Assembly (NCBI GenBank): GCA_007131625.1
Contig: SLQC01000084.1
Coordinates: 1-21,420, forward strand
Direction of reading: 5' to 3'
Length of the DNA stretch: 21,420 nucleotides
From: Balneolales bacterium
Lineage (GTDB): Bacteria > Bacteroidota > Rhodothermia > Balneolales > Natronogracilivirgulaceae
Shown here piece after piece: positions 6,433-14,030 of this stretch. Within the stretch, counting starts at the first letter, position 1. Every line of letters begins with the position of its first letter. The notes under the pieces are model-generated. The model had not been told where the DNA came from. It did not search any database and saw only the letters and a program-made list of their open reading frames with translations. The translations under genes and the position numbers were made by a program.

Positions 6433-7200
6433 ATGAGAACTTTATTAATTGCCGGAAATTGGAAGATGAATATGGGTCCTAAAGAGACGGCGGATTTTTT
6501 TGCACAACTGGACGATGACTCGCAGCGGTCTTATCCCGGTGTGGAAGCGGCGGTTTGTCCCCCTTTTGTATCCCTTCCGTCCGCTTTAACCTCCAGAAAA
6601 CCGGGCAGTTCCGTTGAAGTCGGCGCACAAAATGTTCATTTTGAAGATAATGGGGCCTACACCGGCGAGGTAAGCACAGCCATGCTGAACGAGCTGGGAT
6701 GTAAATTTGTGATCCTCGGCCACTCGGAGCGCCGCGAATATTTCGGTGAGGATGATACGCTCATCAACAAGAAAGTCAAAAAAGCGCTGGAAGCAGGCTT
6801 GACGCCGATTGTCTGTGTCGGCGAAGTTCTTGAAGAGCGCAAGAAGGATATGCATTTCGAGGTGGTCCGTACCCAGACATCGGGCTCACTGGCTGGACTT
6901 TCACCTTCCGATGCCGCCAAAATAGTCATCGCCTATGAGCCTGTATGGGCGATCGGAACCGGCGAAACCGCCACTCCGGAACAAGCCCAGGAAATGCATT
7001 CGTTTCTCCGCAGTGAGCTGGCCGGGTTGTTTGATCAGTCAACGGCTGACGGAATTTGCATCTTATACGGCGGCAGCATGAATCCCGGCAATGCCGACGA
7101 GTTGCTCGGTCAACCGGATGTAGACGGTGGACTCATCGGAGGCGCCAGTCTCAAGCCCGACAGTTTTGCAGAGCTGGTATCCATAGCAGCCAAACAATAA
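6433..7200 (+). CDS. tpiA: Triosephosphate isomerase
   Basis: A 255-residue TIM-barrel enzyme that interconverts dihydroxyacetone phosphate and glyceraldehyde 3-phosphate in glycolysis and gluconeogenesis; cytoplasmic. All catalytic residues are visible: Lys11 in GNWKMN, His97 in ILGHSERRE and Glu169 in IAYEPVWAIGTG, which also begins the flexible loop 6. The phosphate-binding ends ILYGGSMNPGN and DGGLIGGASL are intact, and the length is normal. The start is set by the AGGAG seven bases upstream. It lies 138 bp after gatB, a gap almost filled by 20-bp repeats, and 57 bp before purD. All three genes are co-directional and may be co-transcribed, though they have no shared pathway. Confidence 0.98.
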   Translation: MRTLLIAGNWKMNMGPKETADFFAQLDDDSQRSYPGVEAAVCPPFVSLPSALTSRKPGSSVEVGAQNVHFEDNGAYTGEVSTAMLNELGCKFVILGHSERREYFGEDDTLINKKVKKALEAGLTPIVCVGEVLEERKKDMHFEVVRTQTSGSLAGLSPSDAAKIVIAYEPVWAIGTGETATPEQAQEMHSFLRSELAGLFDQSTADGICILYGGSMNPGNADELLGQPDVDGGLIGGASLKPDSFAELVSIAAKQ

Positions 7201-7257
7201 TCGTCTGTCGGATCATTGATTGTCTTCTGATACATAATAGCTTGAAAAACTGATTCG

Positions 7258-8574
7258 ATGTCCACATACAACATACTTGTACTTGGTTCCGGTGGCAGGG
7301 AACATGCATTGGCGTGGTCTCTGAACCGATCACCGTTACTCGGTAATCTATACATCGCCCCCGGCAATCCTGGAACTGAAGATTTCGGTGAAAACATTAT
7401 TGCTCTGAAACCCGAAGCTTACGGCACTCCGGCAGCCTGGTTCGAAGCCATTGCGGATTTGATCCAGGATCGCGACATCGACCTGACGATCGTCGGGCCC
7501 GAACAACCGCTGGTCGACGGAATAACCGATTTCCTGGAGTCGCAGGGACACAAAGTATTTGGGCCGACCAAAGCGGCTGCGCGCCTTGAAGGGAGCAAGT
7601 CGTTTTCCAAGTGGCTGATGGCGAAGTACAACATTCCCACAGCGGAATCGGTCGCTTTCTCGGGTAAATCCGTACTGGACGAGGTCGAGGAGTACTTTAA
7701 AGCCAGTGATCTCGACTGGCCTCTGGTAATCAAGGCCGATGGACTTGCCGCCGGGAAAGGGGTTTTCATCTGCCAGGATCAACAGGAGGCGGTCGAGCAT
7801 CTTCACCGGATCCGTGAGGACGAAACCCTGCGAAAAGCTGCCTCCCGGATCATTGTCGAGGAGTTTATGGTAGGGGAGGAGGCTTCGGTCTTTGCTATCA
7901 CCGACGGACGGCACGCCCGGCTTCTGCTCTCGGCGCAAGATCACAAACGCATCGGTGATGGCGACACCGGACTGAACACGGGTGGAATGGGCGCTTATGC
8001 CCCGGCTCCGGTTATCGATAAACATATGCTTCAAATTGTCGAAGACACCATTTTGTATCCCACGCTCGGTGCCATGCAGTTGGAAGGGCATCCCTATCGA
8101 GGCGTCCTTTATCTTGGACTTATGATCACCGACGAAGGGCCGAAAGTCGTCGAGTATAATTGCCGTTTTGGCGATCCCGAATGCCAGGTGTTGCTTCCGG
8201 CGATGAAGTCGGATCTGCTCGAGGTAATGTTGGCAGCCGTTAATTTTGAACTGGAAAAAACCGAGGTAGTGATGTCTGACGATCACTTTTGCTGCGTCGT
8301 CATGGCATCCGGCGGTTACCCCGGAGCGTATGCCAAAGGAATGGAGATCACTGGAATAGGGGATGTCTCCGGAGATGCGCTGGTATTTCACAGTGGGACG
8401 CGCAGGGATGGGGATAATCTCCTGACCAACGGCGGACGGGTTCTCAGTGTTGTTTCAAAAGGGCCGGATCTGCGTGGCGCCATCGACTCCTGCTACCGGG
8501 AAGTACGGAAAATTTCATTTGATAAAGCTTATTTCCGGAGCGATATTGGAGTAAAGGGTCTGAAGCGGCTGTAA
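7258..8574 (+). CDS. purD: Phosphoribosylamine--glycine ligase
   Basis: A 438-residue GAR synthetase, the second step of de novo purine synthesis, joining glycine to 5-phosphoribosylamine with ATP. The N-terminal fold begins with ILVLGSGGREHALAW. GPEQPLVDGI and GPTKAAARLEGSKSF lie before the ATP-grasp domain, whose marks are VIKADGLAAGKGV, NTGGMGAYAP and NCRFGDPECQ, the last one metal-binding. The C-terminal domain is complete. Length fits the family. No Shine-Dalgarno sequence precedes the ATG. No other pur gene is nearby, so this is a dispersed purine gene. Downstream lies a gene-free stretch with 31-bp repeats. Confidence 0.97.
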   Translation: MSTYNILVLGSGGREHALAWSLNRSPLLGNLYIAPGNPGTEDFGENIIALKPEAYGTPAAWFEAIADLIQDRDIDLTIVGPEQPLVDGITDFLESQGHKVFGPTKAAARLEGSKSFSKWLMAKYNIPTAESVAFSGKSVLDEVEEYFKASDLDWPLVIKADGLAAGKGVFICQDQQEAVEHLHRIREDETLRKAASRIIVEEFMVGEEASVFAITDGRHARLLLSAQDHKRIGDGDTGLNTGGMGAYAPAPVIDKHMLQIVEDTILYPTLGAMQLEGHPYRGVLYLGLMITDEGPKVVEYNCRFGDPECQVLLPAMKSDLLEVMLAAVNFELEKTEVVMSDDHFCCVVMASGGYPGAYAKGMEITGIGDVSGDALVFHSGTRRDGDNLLTNGGRVLSVVSKGPDLRGAIDSCYREVRKISFDKAYFRSDIGVKGLKRL

Positions 8575-8720
8575 CCGGCCAGTATTTTTCAGAAAACCGG
8601 CAGCTGATCTGGTTGCGTCCCGCCGGCTACCCATACGTACCTGAGATGATCCCTGTATCAGTCATACGAATCAGAAATAATTCCAGTTATTACAATACGT
8701 ATCGGAAAAGTTACCTGCAC
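8575..8720. other. Spacer after purD with degenerate repeat units
   Basis: Part of a 314-bp gap between purD and the NHL protein gene. CCGGC (8597-8601) and GCCGG (8622-8626) could pair, but no T-run follows, so I do not call a terminator. cagaaat at 8672 and cggaaaa at 8703 are 31 bp apart and look like decayed units of the 31-bp array that follows, with phase lost between 8703 and 8721. Confidence 0.5.
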
Positions 8721-8875
8721 CAGAAACCATCACAGCGTCAGTAACTCGCATCAGAAACCATCACTGCACCAGCAACACGCACCAGAAACCATCACTGCAC
8801 CAGCAACACGCACCAGAAACCATCACAGCGTCAGCAACTCGCATCAGAAACTATCACTGTTCTCTCAATACCAAC
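8721..8875 (+). repeat. 31-bp tandem repeat, five units
   Basis: Units start with cagaaacYatcac at 8721, 8752, 8783, 8814 and 8845. Units 2 and 3 are identical. Units 1 and 4 form another type (agcgtcag instead of tgcaccag, ctcgcat end), differing from each other at one base, so the order is A-B-B-A followed by a decayed fifth unit. The array ends 13 bp before the TTG proposed as start of the next gene. 31 is not a multiple of three, which argues against coding. Confidence 0.95.
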
Positions 8876-8888
8876 GGATACCTGGATT

Positions 8889-9788
8889 TTGCGCTCGGTG
8901 TCATTCATAGCAATCATTGCTTTTGTACCGCTTTGCACCGGTTTTATTTCGAATACACATGCCGGTGAACGGCTGCTTGTTACCGGACTCGAAGACGCTC
9001 GAAGTATCAGCATATCGACATTGGGACACCTTTTCGTCGCCGAATCCGGACGACACCGTATTCTCATGTTTACAGATTCCGGTGAGCGTATGGATTCTGT
9101 CGGCCGGCTGGGAAATGGTGATTATCAGTTCGATACTCCAGTGGCCATCGACCCCACCAACGAACTGAAAATATATGTGGCGGATCGCAATAACCGGCGC
9201 ATTCAGATCTTCGACCGGCGGCTTCAATATCTTTCGACGATCTCGCTTCCCGAACGGGCCGCCCGAAGATTGTCCTACCGCCCGACACTGCTGACCGTCG
9301 ATCAGTCCGGACGACTCTACTTTTTTGATGACGAAAGTCATCGCGTTTACCGTTTTGACAGCAGCGGGCAGTTTGACCTCAGTTTCGAACTTTACAGCGA
9401 AGAAGAGCGCATCCAGCCTGTCTCCATGGATATCCGGGATAATGAACTTTGGGTGATCGGTGAGCGGGGACTTCTGCTTCACCGATTCTCCTCGGGCGGA
9501 TCTTACCTCGGTTTTCTCTATTCCCCCGAACCGGCTCTCTCTTTGCGCATCGTCGGGGATCAGCTCTGGCTCCTGGGGCAGAACAACCTACTGCGTCTGG
9601 ATCCCGGCGGTGAAGTTTCATTTTCGAAATCGTTGCCAGATGTGGCTGCCGACACCCGACACCGGCGGGTGCGTCGGTCAGAAACCGCCGTCTGGCGCAG
9701 TTTCGATATCAAAGACAGAACAGCTTACGTGTTGAATTCCTCCCGGGTGTTGAGAATGGAACTGGAATTTTCGGAGGAAGAACAATGA
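8889..9788 (+). CDS. Secreted NHL-repeat beta-propeller protein
   Basis: About 299 residues. The N-terminus is hydrophobic (SFIAIIAFVPLCTGFIS) with a plausible signal peptidase site after THA, so the protein is exported. The rest shows NHL-type blades: DARSISISTLGHLFVAESGR, PVAIDPTNELKIYVADRNNR with RRIQIFD, TLLTVDQSGRLYFFDD and further weaker ones, which would form a six-bladed propeller. Such domains bind proteins, sugars or lipids; no catalytic motif is visible. The start is uncertain: TTG at 8889 or GTG at 8898 both give a good signal peptide, neither has a Shine-Dalgarno sequence, and the frame stays open upstream into the 31-bp repeats. The stop overlaps the next gene's ATG by 4 bp (ATGA), so the two are very probably translated together and may work together at the outer membrane. 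Confidence 0.8.
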   Translation: MRSVSFIAIIAFVPLCTGFISNTHAGERLLVTGLEDARSISISTLGHLFVAESGRHRILMFTDSGERMDSVGRLGNGDYQFDTPVAIDPTNELKIYVADRNNRRIQIFDRRLQYLSTISLPERAARRLSYRPTLLTVDQSGRLYFFDDESHRVYRFDSSGQFDLSFELYSEEERIQPVSMDIRDNELWVIGERGLLLHRFSSGGSYLGFLYSPEPALSLRIVGDQLWLLGQNNLLRLDPGGEVSFSKSLPDVAADTRHRRVRRSETAVWRSFDIKDRTAYVLNSSRVLRMELEFSEEEQ

Positions 9789-11635
9789 GATCTGCAATGG
9801 ATCTGACCCCCGGACTAATGACAGAGTCGAACTTAACGCAAAAGAAGTCGTTTATTATGACATGGCTGACAGTAATGCTAACGACATTACTTGTGACGTC
9901 GTTAGCAAATACTGTAAATGCGCAGTACGAATACAGGCATCCAATACGAGGCATGGAACTCCCATCGTTTTATTTCCAGCCCGTTGAATTTGATGCCGTG
10001 TCATACCCGTCCGATATAGCGGCGGGGCCCGGCGTCACCGAAGATATTGTCTCGGGACTTTTCATCAACCCAGCCAACGCACCGGTTCCGCTCACTTACG
10101 ACTATATCGCTGTAGATTTTAATTCACGCGTGACGGTACCGTCATATCGATCCATCCCCAATTTGTACGATACGCCCGACTTCTCTCCGGCGGCCGGCGA
10201 TTCCCGCATTACGACCGGTTTTCCCGGTAGTTACAGTGATTACTTTGGCCATTCGCTCGAAAAACAGTTGGATCGTCCTGTATTGAGCATTACGTATTTG
10301 GGAAGACCGCAGACGGTAGGTATGCAGAATACGATGATTGGACTTTCCTATCAACTCATCCGCTCAAAGGAATCGTATTATCCGTCAGATTCACCGTTTG
10401 CTGTCGGGTTTACACCCGGCGATGGTCCGGAAGTACCGGGTAACAGCCAATTCATGCCCGCCCGGTCGTCAGTTGTTTTCCGGGATGAGATGACCCGGAC
10501 CGGTCATCAACTGAGTCTTTACATTATCCGCATGGCAAGTGCGCGCACCCGGGTCGGTCTTCGGGTCAGCGGAATGCTAAATAAAAGTGACGGTTTCTTT
10601 TCTGACGGCTACAGTGTGCAGCACGATCTTGTTACTCAACCTTACTTCAATTTCGACACCGATCAAATCAGGAGTCAGGGGTACAAACATCTGGATGTAC
10701 AAATCGGCTTGCAACAGCAGTACAGTGAGAACCTGTTGATGGGTTGGAGTGCCGGGTTGTTGTCGGTCGGATCTGACCATCAGCAGTCGACCTGGTATCG
10801 TCAGACCGGCGACCAAACGCGTCAGCTTCCGCCCGGCCGGTTTCGGGACAACCGCGAGGAGCAATACCTGATGGATATCGAACAATCGGGAGAAAGCTTC
10901 TATAGCGGACCGAATGTGATTTACCATTTCACCGATCGCAGTTCCGTGATGGGTCATTATCGTTTTTTATACAGCTGGACCGATGCTGCAGCAACAGGTT
11001 CGTGGGTGTTTCAACTTCATCGACAAGATACCGGTCTGGCTGTAACCCGGCCCGATGTACTCGGATATCAGCGGAACAGAGAGTTGACGGACGAGTCAGG
11101 GTCCTTAAACCAACAGCATCAACGGCTCTATGCCGCACTGCATTTTCGGGAATGGGAGCGGTTCTTAATCTATCTTGGTGCGCAGCTGGTTTGGCATCGC
11201 TGGTCGTATGACACCGATATTGATGATCGCGTCGATATCATCTGGAATAATATAAATGACGAGGAATCACATATCTATGAACTGTTGGCATATGGCTGGA
11301 TCGGACGAAACACCTGGAGATCAATAACCGTGCCGACACAATTCAGGATCCGTTTGACGGATTCGATGCAGCTTCTGGCCGGAGGACAGCTGTCGTTATC
11401 GGATCATAACGTTACCGAAGAAGGGGATTATCGACTGTTCGGAACACCGGCCATTTTATCGGCTGATGACGAATACAGTCGGGAATCAACCAGGGTCGAT
11501 TCCTATGCCGGTTTACTCCTTCATCCGTCCAATTTACTGCGTATCGAGTTGCTTGGGTCCGTGGTGAACCATGACAGACGAGCAACGGAGTGGTTTCGAC
11601 CTGATTTCGGAATTCGGGTTATGCTGTTCCCGTGA
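9785..11635 (+). CDS. Probable outer-membrane beta-barrel protein, family not recognised
   Basis: 616 residues from the ATG that overlaps the preceding stop. A signal peptide is clear only from the internal Met25 (ATG at 9857): MTWLTVMLTTLLVTSLANTVNA, with cleavage after NA. The first 24 residues are hydrophilic, so either the long start is wrong or the signal is preceded by an unusual extension. The mature part is rich in Tyr, Trp, Gly and Ser, with alternating polar/aromatic strands and many strand-turn-strand patterns in the second half, and ends in FGIRVMLFP, like a barrel's last strand. I see no TonB box, plug domain or OmpA domain. The 4-bp overlap with the NHL propeller gene suggests a surface pair. 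It could be a transporter or an adhesin scaffold; I cannot choose. Confidence 0.75.
   Translation: MRSAMDLTPGLMTESNLTQKKSFIMTWLTVMLTTLLVTSLANTVNAQYEYRHPIRGMELPSFYFQPVEFDAVSYPSDIAAGPGVTEDIVSGLFINPANAPVPLTYDYIAVDFNSRVTVPSYRSIPNLYDTPDFSPAAGDSRITTGFPGSYSDYFGHSLEKQLDRPVLSITYLGRPQTVGMQNTMIGLSYQLIRSKESYYPSDSPFAVGFTPGDGPEVPGNSQFMPARSSVVFRDEMTRTGHQLSLYIIRMASARTRVGLRVSGMLNKSDGFFSDGYSVQHDLVTQPYFNFDTDQIRSQGYKHLDVQIGLQQQYSENLLMGWSAGLLSVGSDHQQSTWYRQTGDQTRQLPPGRFRDNREEQYLMDIEQSGESFYSGPNVIYHFTDRSSVMGHYRFLYSWTDAAATGSWVFQLHRQDTGLAVTRPDVLGYQRNRELTDESGSLNQQHQRLYAALHFREWERFLIYLGAQLVWHRWSYDTDIDDRVDIIWNNINDEESHIYELLAYGWIGRNTWRSITVPTQFRIRLTDSMQLLAGGQLSLSDHNVTEEGDYRLFGTPAILSADDEYSRESTRVDSYAGLLLHPSNLLRIELLGSVVNHDRRATEWFRPDFGIRVMLFP
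9871..9906 (+). promoter_or_regulatory. Two interleaved inverted repeats in the signal-peptide region of the barrel protein gene
   Basis: GCTAACGAC (9877-9885) and GTCGTTAGC (9898-9906) are perfect 9-bp complements with a 12-nt loop. AGTAATG (9871-9877) and CATTACT (9885-9891) are perfect 7-bp complements with a 7-nt loop. The two pairs overlap, so only one hairpin can fully form at a time. They start 12 nt after the alternative start ATG at 9857. A role in translation control is possible but only inferred. Confidence 0.4.
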
Positions 11636-11748
11636 GATTCTTTATCCACTAAATGAATGATTGCCAGACATTTAATAGTCATCTTTCTACGATCTGTGAG
11701 TCATTCGTTTTTTATGTGTCATCGTGAATTAGAAATTTTTGTTAACAC

Positions 11749-12918
11749 ATGCTCAGTGAATCTGAAACAATGTCCCGCTTCTTTGAGTCCTGGCGCCGGT
11801 CGATTTTTGATCCGGATATTCCATTCCGGCGCAAGGCGCTGGATGTTTTCAGGCATCAGGTCTCGCACGTACCGATCTACGCACGGTTTTGTGATACGTT
11901 GGGGATCGATTTATCTGCCGAATCAGATGACGATAATACCACTGGTTCAGATGACGATAATACCACTGGTTCAGATATCGATAATACCACTGGTTCAGAT
12001 ATCGATCCAACCACCGGATCGGGGATCAATCCACCCAGCGGACCGAAAAAAAATCCGGCCATCAGTCAGTATTCCGATGCAGCGATCCCACTTATGCCGA
12101 TCCAGGTTTTTCGCGATTTGTTGATCCGACCCGATTATCTCACCATTCCGGAAGCTGTTTTCCGAAGCAGCGGCACCTCAGGATCCCGTCAGAGTACGCA
12201 CGAAATCGCCGATCTGACGTTGTACGAAGAGTCCTGCCTGCGTGGTTTTGGCCGATTCTACGATCCCGAACAGTTCGCTGTGCGCGCATGGCTGCCGGGC
12301 TATTCGGATAATCCCAACTCCTCGCTTGTGGCCATGATTGATACACTGATCCGGCACGACCGGTCAGGACTCAGCCGATTTTTGCCGCTCGATCAGCCGA
12401 TGCATGAGTCGGATTTCGACGATATCCGTGAGCAAAACAAGCGTATTATGCTTTTTGGTGCGGCTTTTGGGCTGATGGATCTGGTCGATAGCGGTGCTCC
12501 GGCACTTCCGTCCGGATCGGTCGTTGTGGAGACTGGAGGTATGAAAACCCGGCGTCGCGAGATCCCGAAACAGGAGCTTCATCACCGGCTTGCCGAAGGA
12601 TTTGCAATCCCCCGGGATGCCGTCCACTCTGAGTATGGAATGGCGGAGATGTGCAGCCAGGCCTGGAATAACGGCAGCGGCTGGTTTGCATGTCCACCCT
12701 GGCTGAAGATCACCATTCGCGATCCTCAGTATCCCATGGAGCTGCTTTCGCCCGGGAAAGAAGGGTTGATTGGCGTGGCGGATCTCGCCAACGTTCACTC
12801 GCTGTCGTTTATTCTGACCCAGGATCGTGGTGTGATGCGACAGGACGGCACGTTTCAGGTTTTGGGTCGATGGGATCATGCAGAATTGCGCGGGTGTAAT
12901 TTTTTAATGGAGTCATGA
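11749..12918 (+). CDS. LuxE-like acyl-protein synthetase/acyltransferase with an octapeptide-repeat linker
   Basis: 389 residues of the LuxE (PF04443) family, which activates fatty acids as acyl-AMP and carries the acyl group on a cysteine for reduction by LuxC. Seen: PIQVFRDLLI, the adenylate-forming loop FRSSGTSGSRQ (138-148), VETGGMKTRRRE, HSEYGMAEMCSQAW, and Cys383 in RGCN six residues from the C-terminus, where LuxE proteins have their acylated cysteine. Residues 59-98 are a 24-bp tandem repeat coding SDDDNTTG-type octads in the linker between the N-terminal helices and the catalytic fold; without it the length is about 349. Either Met1 or Met8 (ATG at 11770) may be the start. It overlaps the LuxC-like gene by 4 bp. 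No luciferase genes are present, so light production is not implied. Confidence 0.88.
   Translation: MLSESETMSRFFESWRRSIFDPDIPFRRKALDVFRHQVSHVPIYARFCDTLGIDLSAESDDDNTTGSDDDNTTGSDIDNTTGSDIDPTTGSGINPPSGPKKNPAISQYSDAAIPLMPIQVFRDLLIRPDYLTIPEAVFRSSGTSGSRQSTHEIADLTLYEESCLRGFGRFYDPEQFAVRAWLPGYSDNPNSSLVAMIDTLIRHDRSGLSRFLPLDQPMHESDFDDIREQNKRIMLFGAAFGLMDLVDSGAPALPSGSVVVETGGMKTRRREIPKQELHHRLAEGFAIPRDAVHSEYGMAEMCSQAWNNGSGWFACPPWLKITIRDPQYPMELLSPGKEGLIGVADLANVHSLSFILTQDRGVMRQDGTFQVLGRWDHAELRGCNFLMES
11923..12042 (+). repeat. In-frame 24-bp tandem repeat, five units, in the LuxE-like gene
   Basis: Units code SDDDNTTG, SDDDNTTG, SDIDNTTG, SDIDPTTG and SGINPPSG. The first two units are identical and the third differs at two adjacent bases; the array decays towards its 3' end. 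The coded segment is acidic and Thr/Gly rich and probably a flexible linker. The unit length preserves the reading frame. Confidence 0.96.
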
Positions 12919-14030
12919 TGCAGTCGGACGGACAGATAACACGTATTTGCAAAGCGGTCGATGCCTGGCTCGGCAACGAGAGCGGCCTTCTTGAACAGGC
13001 TCGCGAGCGGACCATATCAGACGGGCTTTTTACCCTGCATGATGTCGGGCATATGCTGGAACAGGTTGCCCGAACCGTCACCTGTGAAGCCATCACTGCA
13101 TGGGTCGAAAAAAGTCGGGATTCCTATGCGGTACAAAATTCTGGCAGGAAAGATTCTGCAGTGTATGACAAGAATGTCCTTTGCCTGCATGCCGGAAACC
13201 TGCCTATGATTGGACTTCAGGATATCATAGCCACGCTGCTTTCAGGTGCTCGCTATCACGGAAAATTGTCTGCCAGGGATCCATGGCTGCTTGACGGGCT
13301 GCTTCGGTTACTGCAGAAGCAACTTCCTGAAAATGTTATCACGTGGAGCACCAATCTTGATGATTTCGAAGAGCTACGGGCGGATCGTATACTTTTTGCA
13401 GGTTCGGAGGCGTCCGTCGAACCTGTCACAAGTCGGTTATGGGAACTTCGTGCAGCCGGCAAAGCTGCCAGGTTTCTTAATCGAACCGCACGGTTTTCGA
13501 TCGCCTGGCTGTCCGGTAAGGATGTGGAAGAATTGCGCAACAAAACGTCCGGTGCAGAGTCTCCCGGCCTACTCAACGATCTGGTCGAAGCTGTCATGCG
13601 CTACGAAGGCAGGGGGTGCCGGTCGGTCGCGGTGGTGGTCGCTCCGTGTGAACTGTCCGATGTTGCCGGCACATTGATCCCGGCACTGCAAGACTACGTC
13701 AAAAAATATCCTTTCCTTCACAGCATCAAACCGGAAAAATCCTACTGGGCGAGTTATCTTGAAACCATGGATCGTGATTTTTTCGAGAGCGGACCCATTA
13801 TACTGACCGGGGACACGGACCTTATGGGCAAAGAAGATGTAGTTTGCTGGATTTCGGGGGATGCGATGACTGTTCAGCAGATTTTCGAAAAAGCAGGTCC
13901 AAAAGTGCAGAGTATCTATACGGTGGAAAATCCATTACCCCTGTATACCGAGGCACTGTCACGTGCACAGAAACCACCCATTGATTGGAAACCCGATGGG
14001 GTAGATGTATTACGATGGCTATCCGGATAG
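12915..14030 (+). CDS. LuxC-like acyl-CoA/acyl-protein reductase
   Basis: 371 residues of the LuxC family (PF05893), an aldehyde-dehydrogenase-like fold that reduces an activated acyl group to a fatty aldehyde with NAD(P)H. It aligns by motifs with short Bacteroidota members: HAGNLPMIGLQDIIATLLSG in the N-terminal half, DRILFAGSEASVEPV in the nucleotide-binding part, and Cys235 in YEGRGCRSVAVVV, the expected acyl-accepting cysteine. It is shorter than the roughly 480-residue luminescence LuxC but similar to the non-luminescent forms. The ATG overlaps the LuxE-like stop (ATGA), so the two proteins are translationally coupled and likely form one fatty acid reductase. Product use (wax, lipid or pigment) is not shown. 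The final 12 bp overlap the convergent wecB gene. Confidence 0.88.
   Translation: MMQSDGQITRICKAVDAWLGNESGLLEQARERTISDGLFTLHDVGHMLEQVARTVTCEAITAWVEKSRDSYAVQNSGRKDSAVYDKNVLCLHAGNLPMIGLQDIIATLLSGARYHGKLSARDPWLLDGLLRLLQKQLPENVITWSTNLDDFEELRADRILFAGSEASVEPVTSRLWELRAAGKAARFLNRTARFSIAWLSGKDVEELRNKTSGAESPGLLNDLVEAVMRYEGRGCRSVAVVVAPCELSDVAGTLIPALQDYVKKYPFLHSIKPEKSYWASYLETMDRDFFESGPIILTGDTDLMGKEDVVCWISGDAMTVQQIFEKAGPKVQSIYTVENPLPLYTEALSRAQKPPIDWKPDGVDVLRWLSG
14019..14030. other. Shared 12-bp palindromic gene end of the LuxC-like gene and wecB
   Basis: ctatccggatag is its own reverse complement. Read on either strand in the coding frame it gives Leu-Ser-Gly-stop, so both convergent genes use the same 12 bp for their final three codons and stop. 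Confidence 0.97.

Noticed and set aside
8721..8875. 31-bp repeats as a CRISPR array
   Set aside because: Units are head to tail with no unique spacers, and no cas genes are present.
11657..12124. 155-codon frame overlapping the LuxE-like gene start
   Set aside because: It is in another frame of a well supported gene, and its repetitive part is only the 24-bp array read out of frame.
11749..14030. Bioluminescence operon
   Set aside because: Only LuxE-like and LuxC-like genes are found; luxA, luxB and luxD are absent, and such pairs are widespread in non-luminous Bacteroidota.
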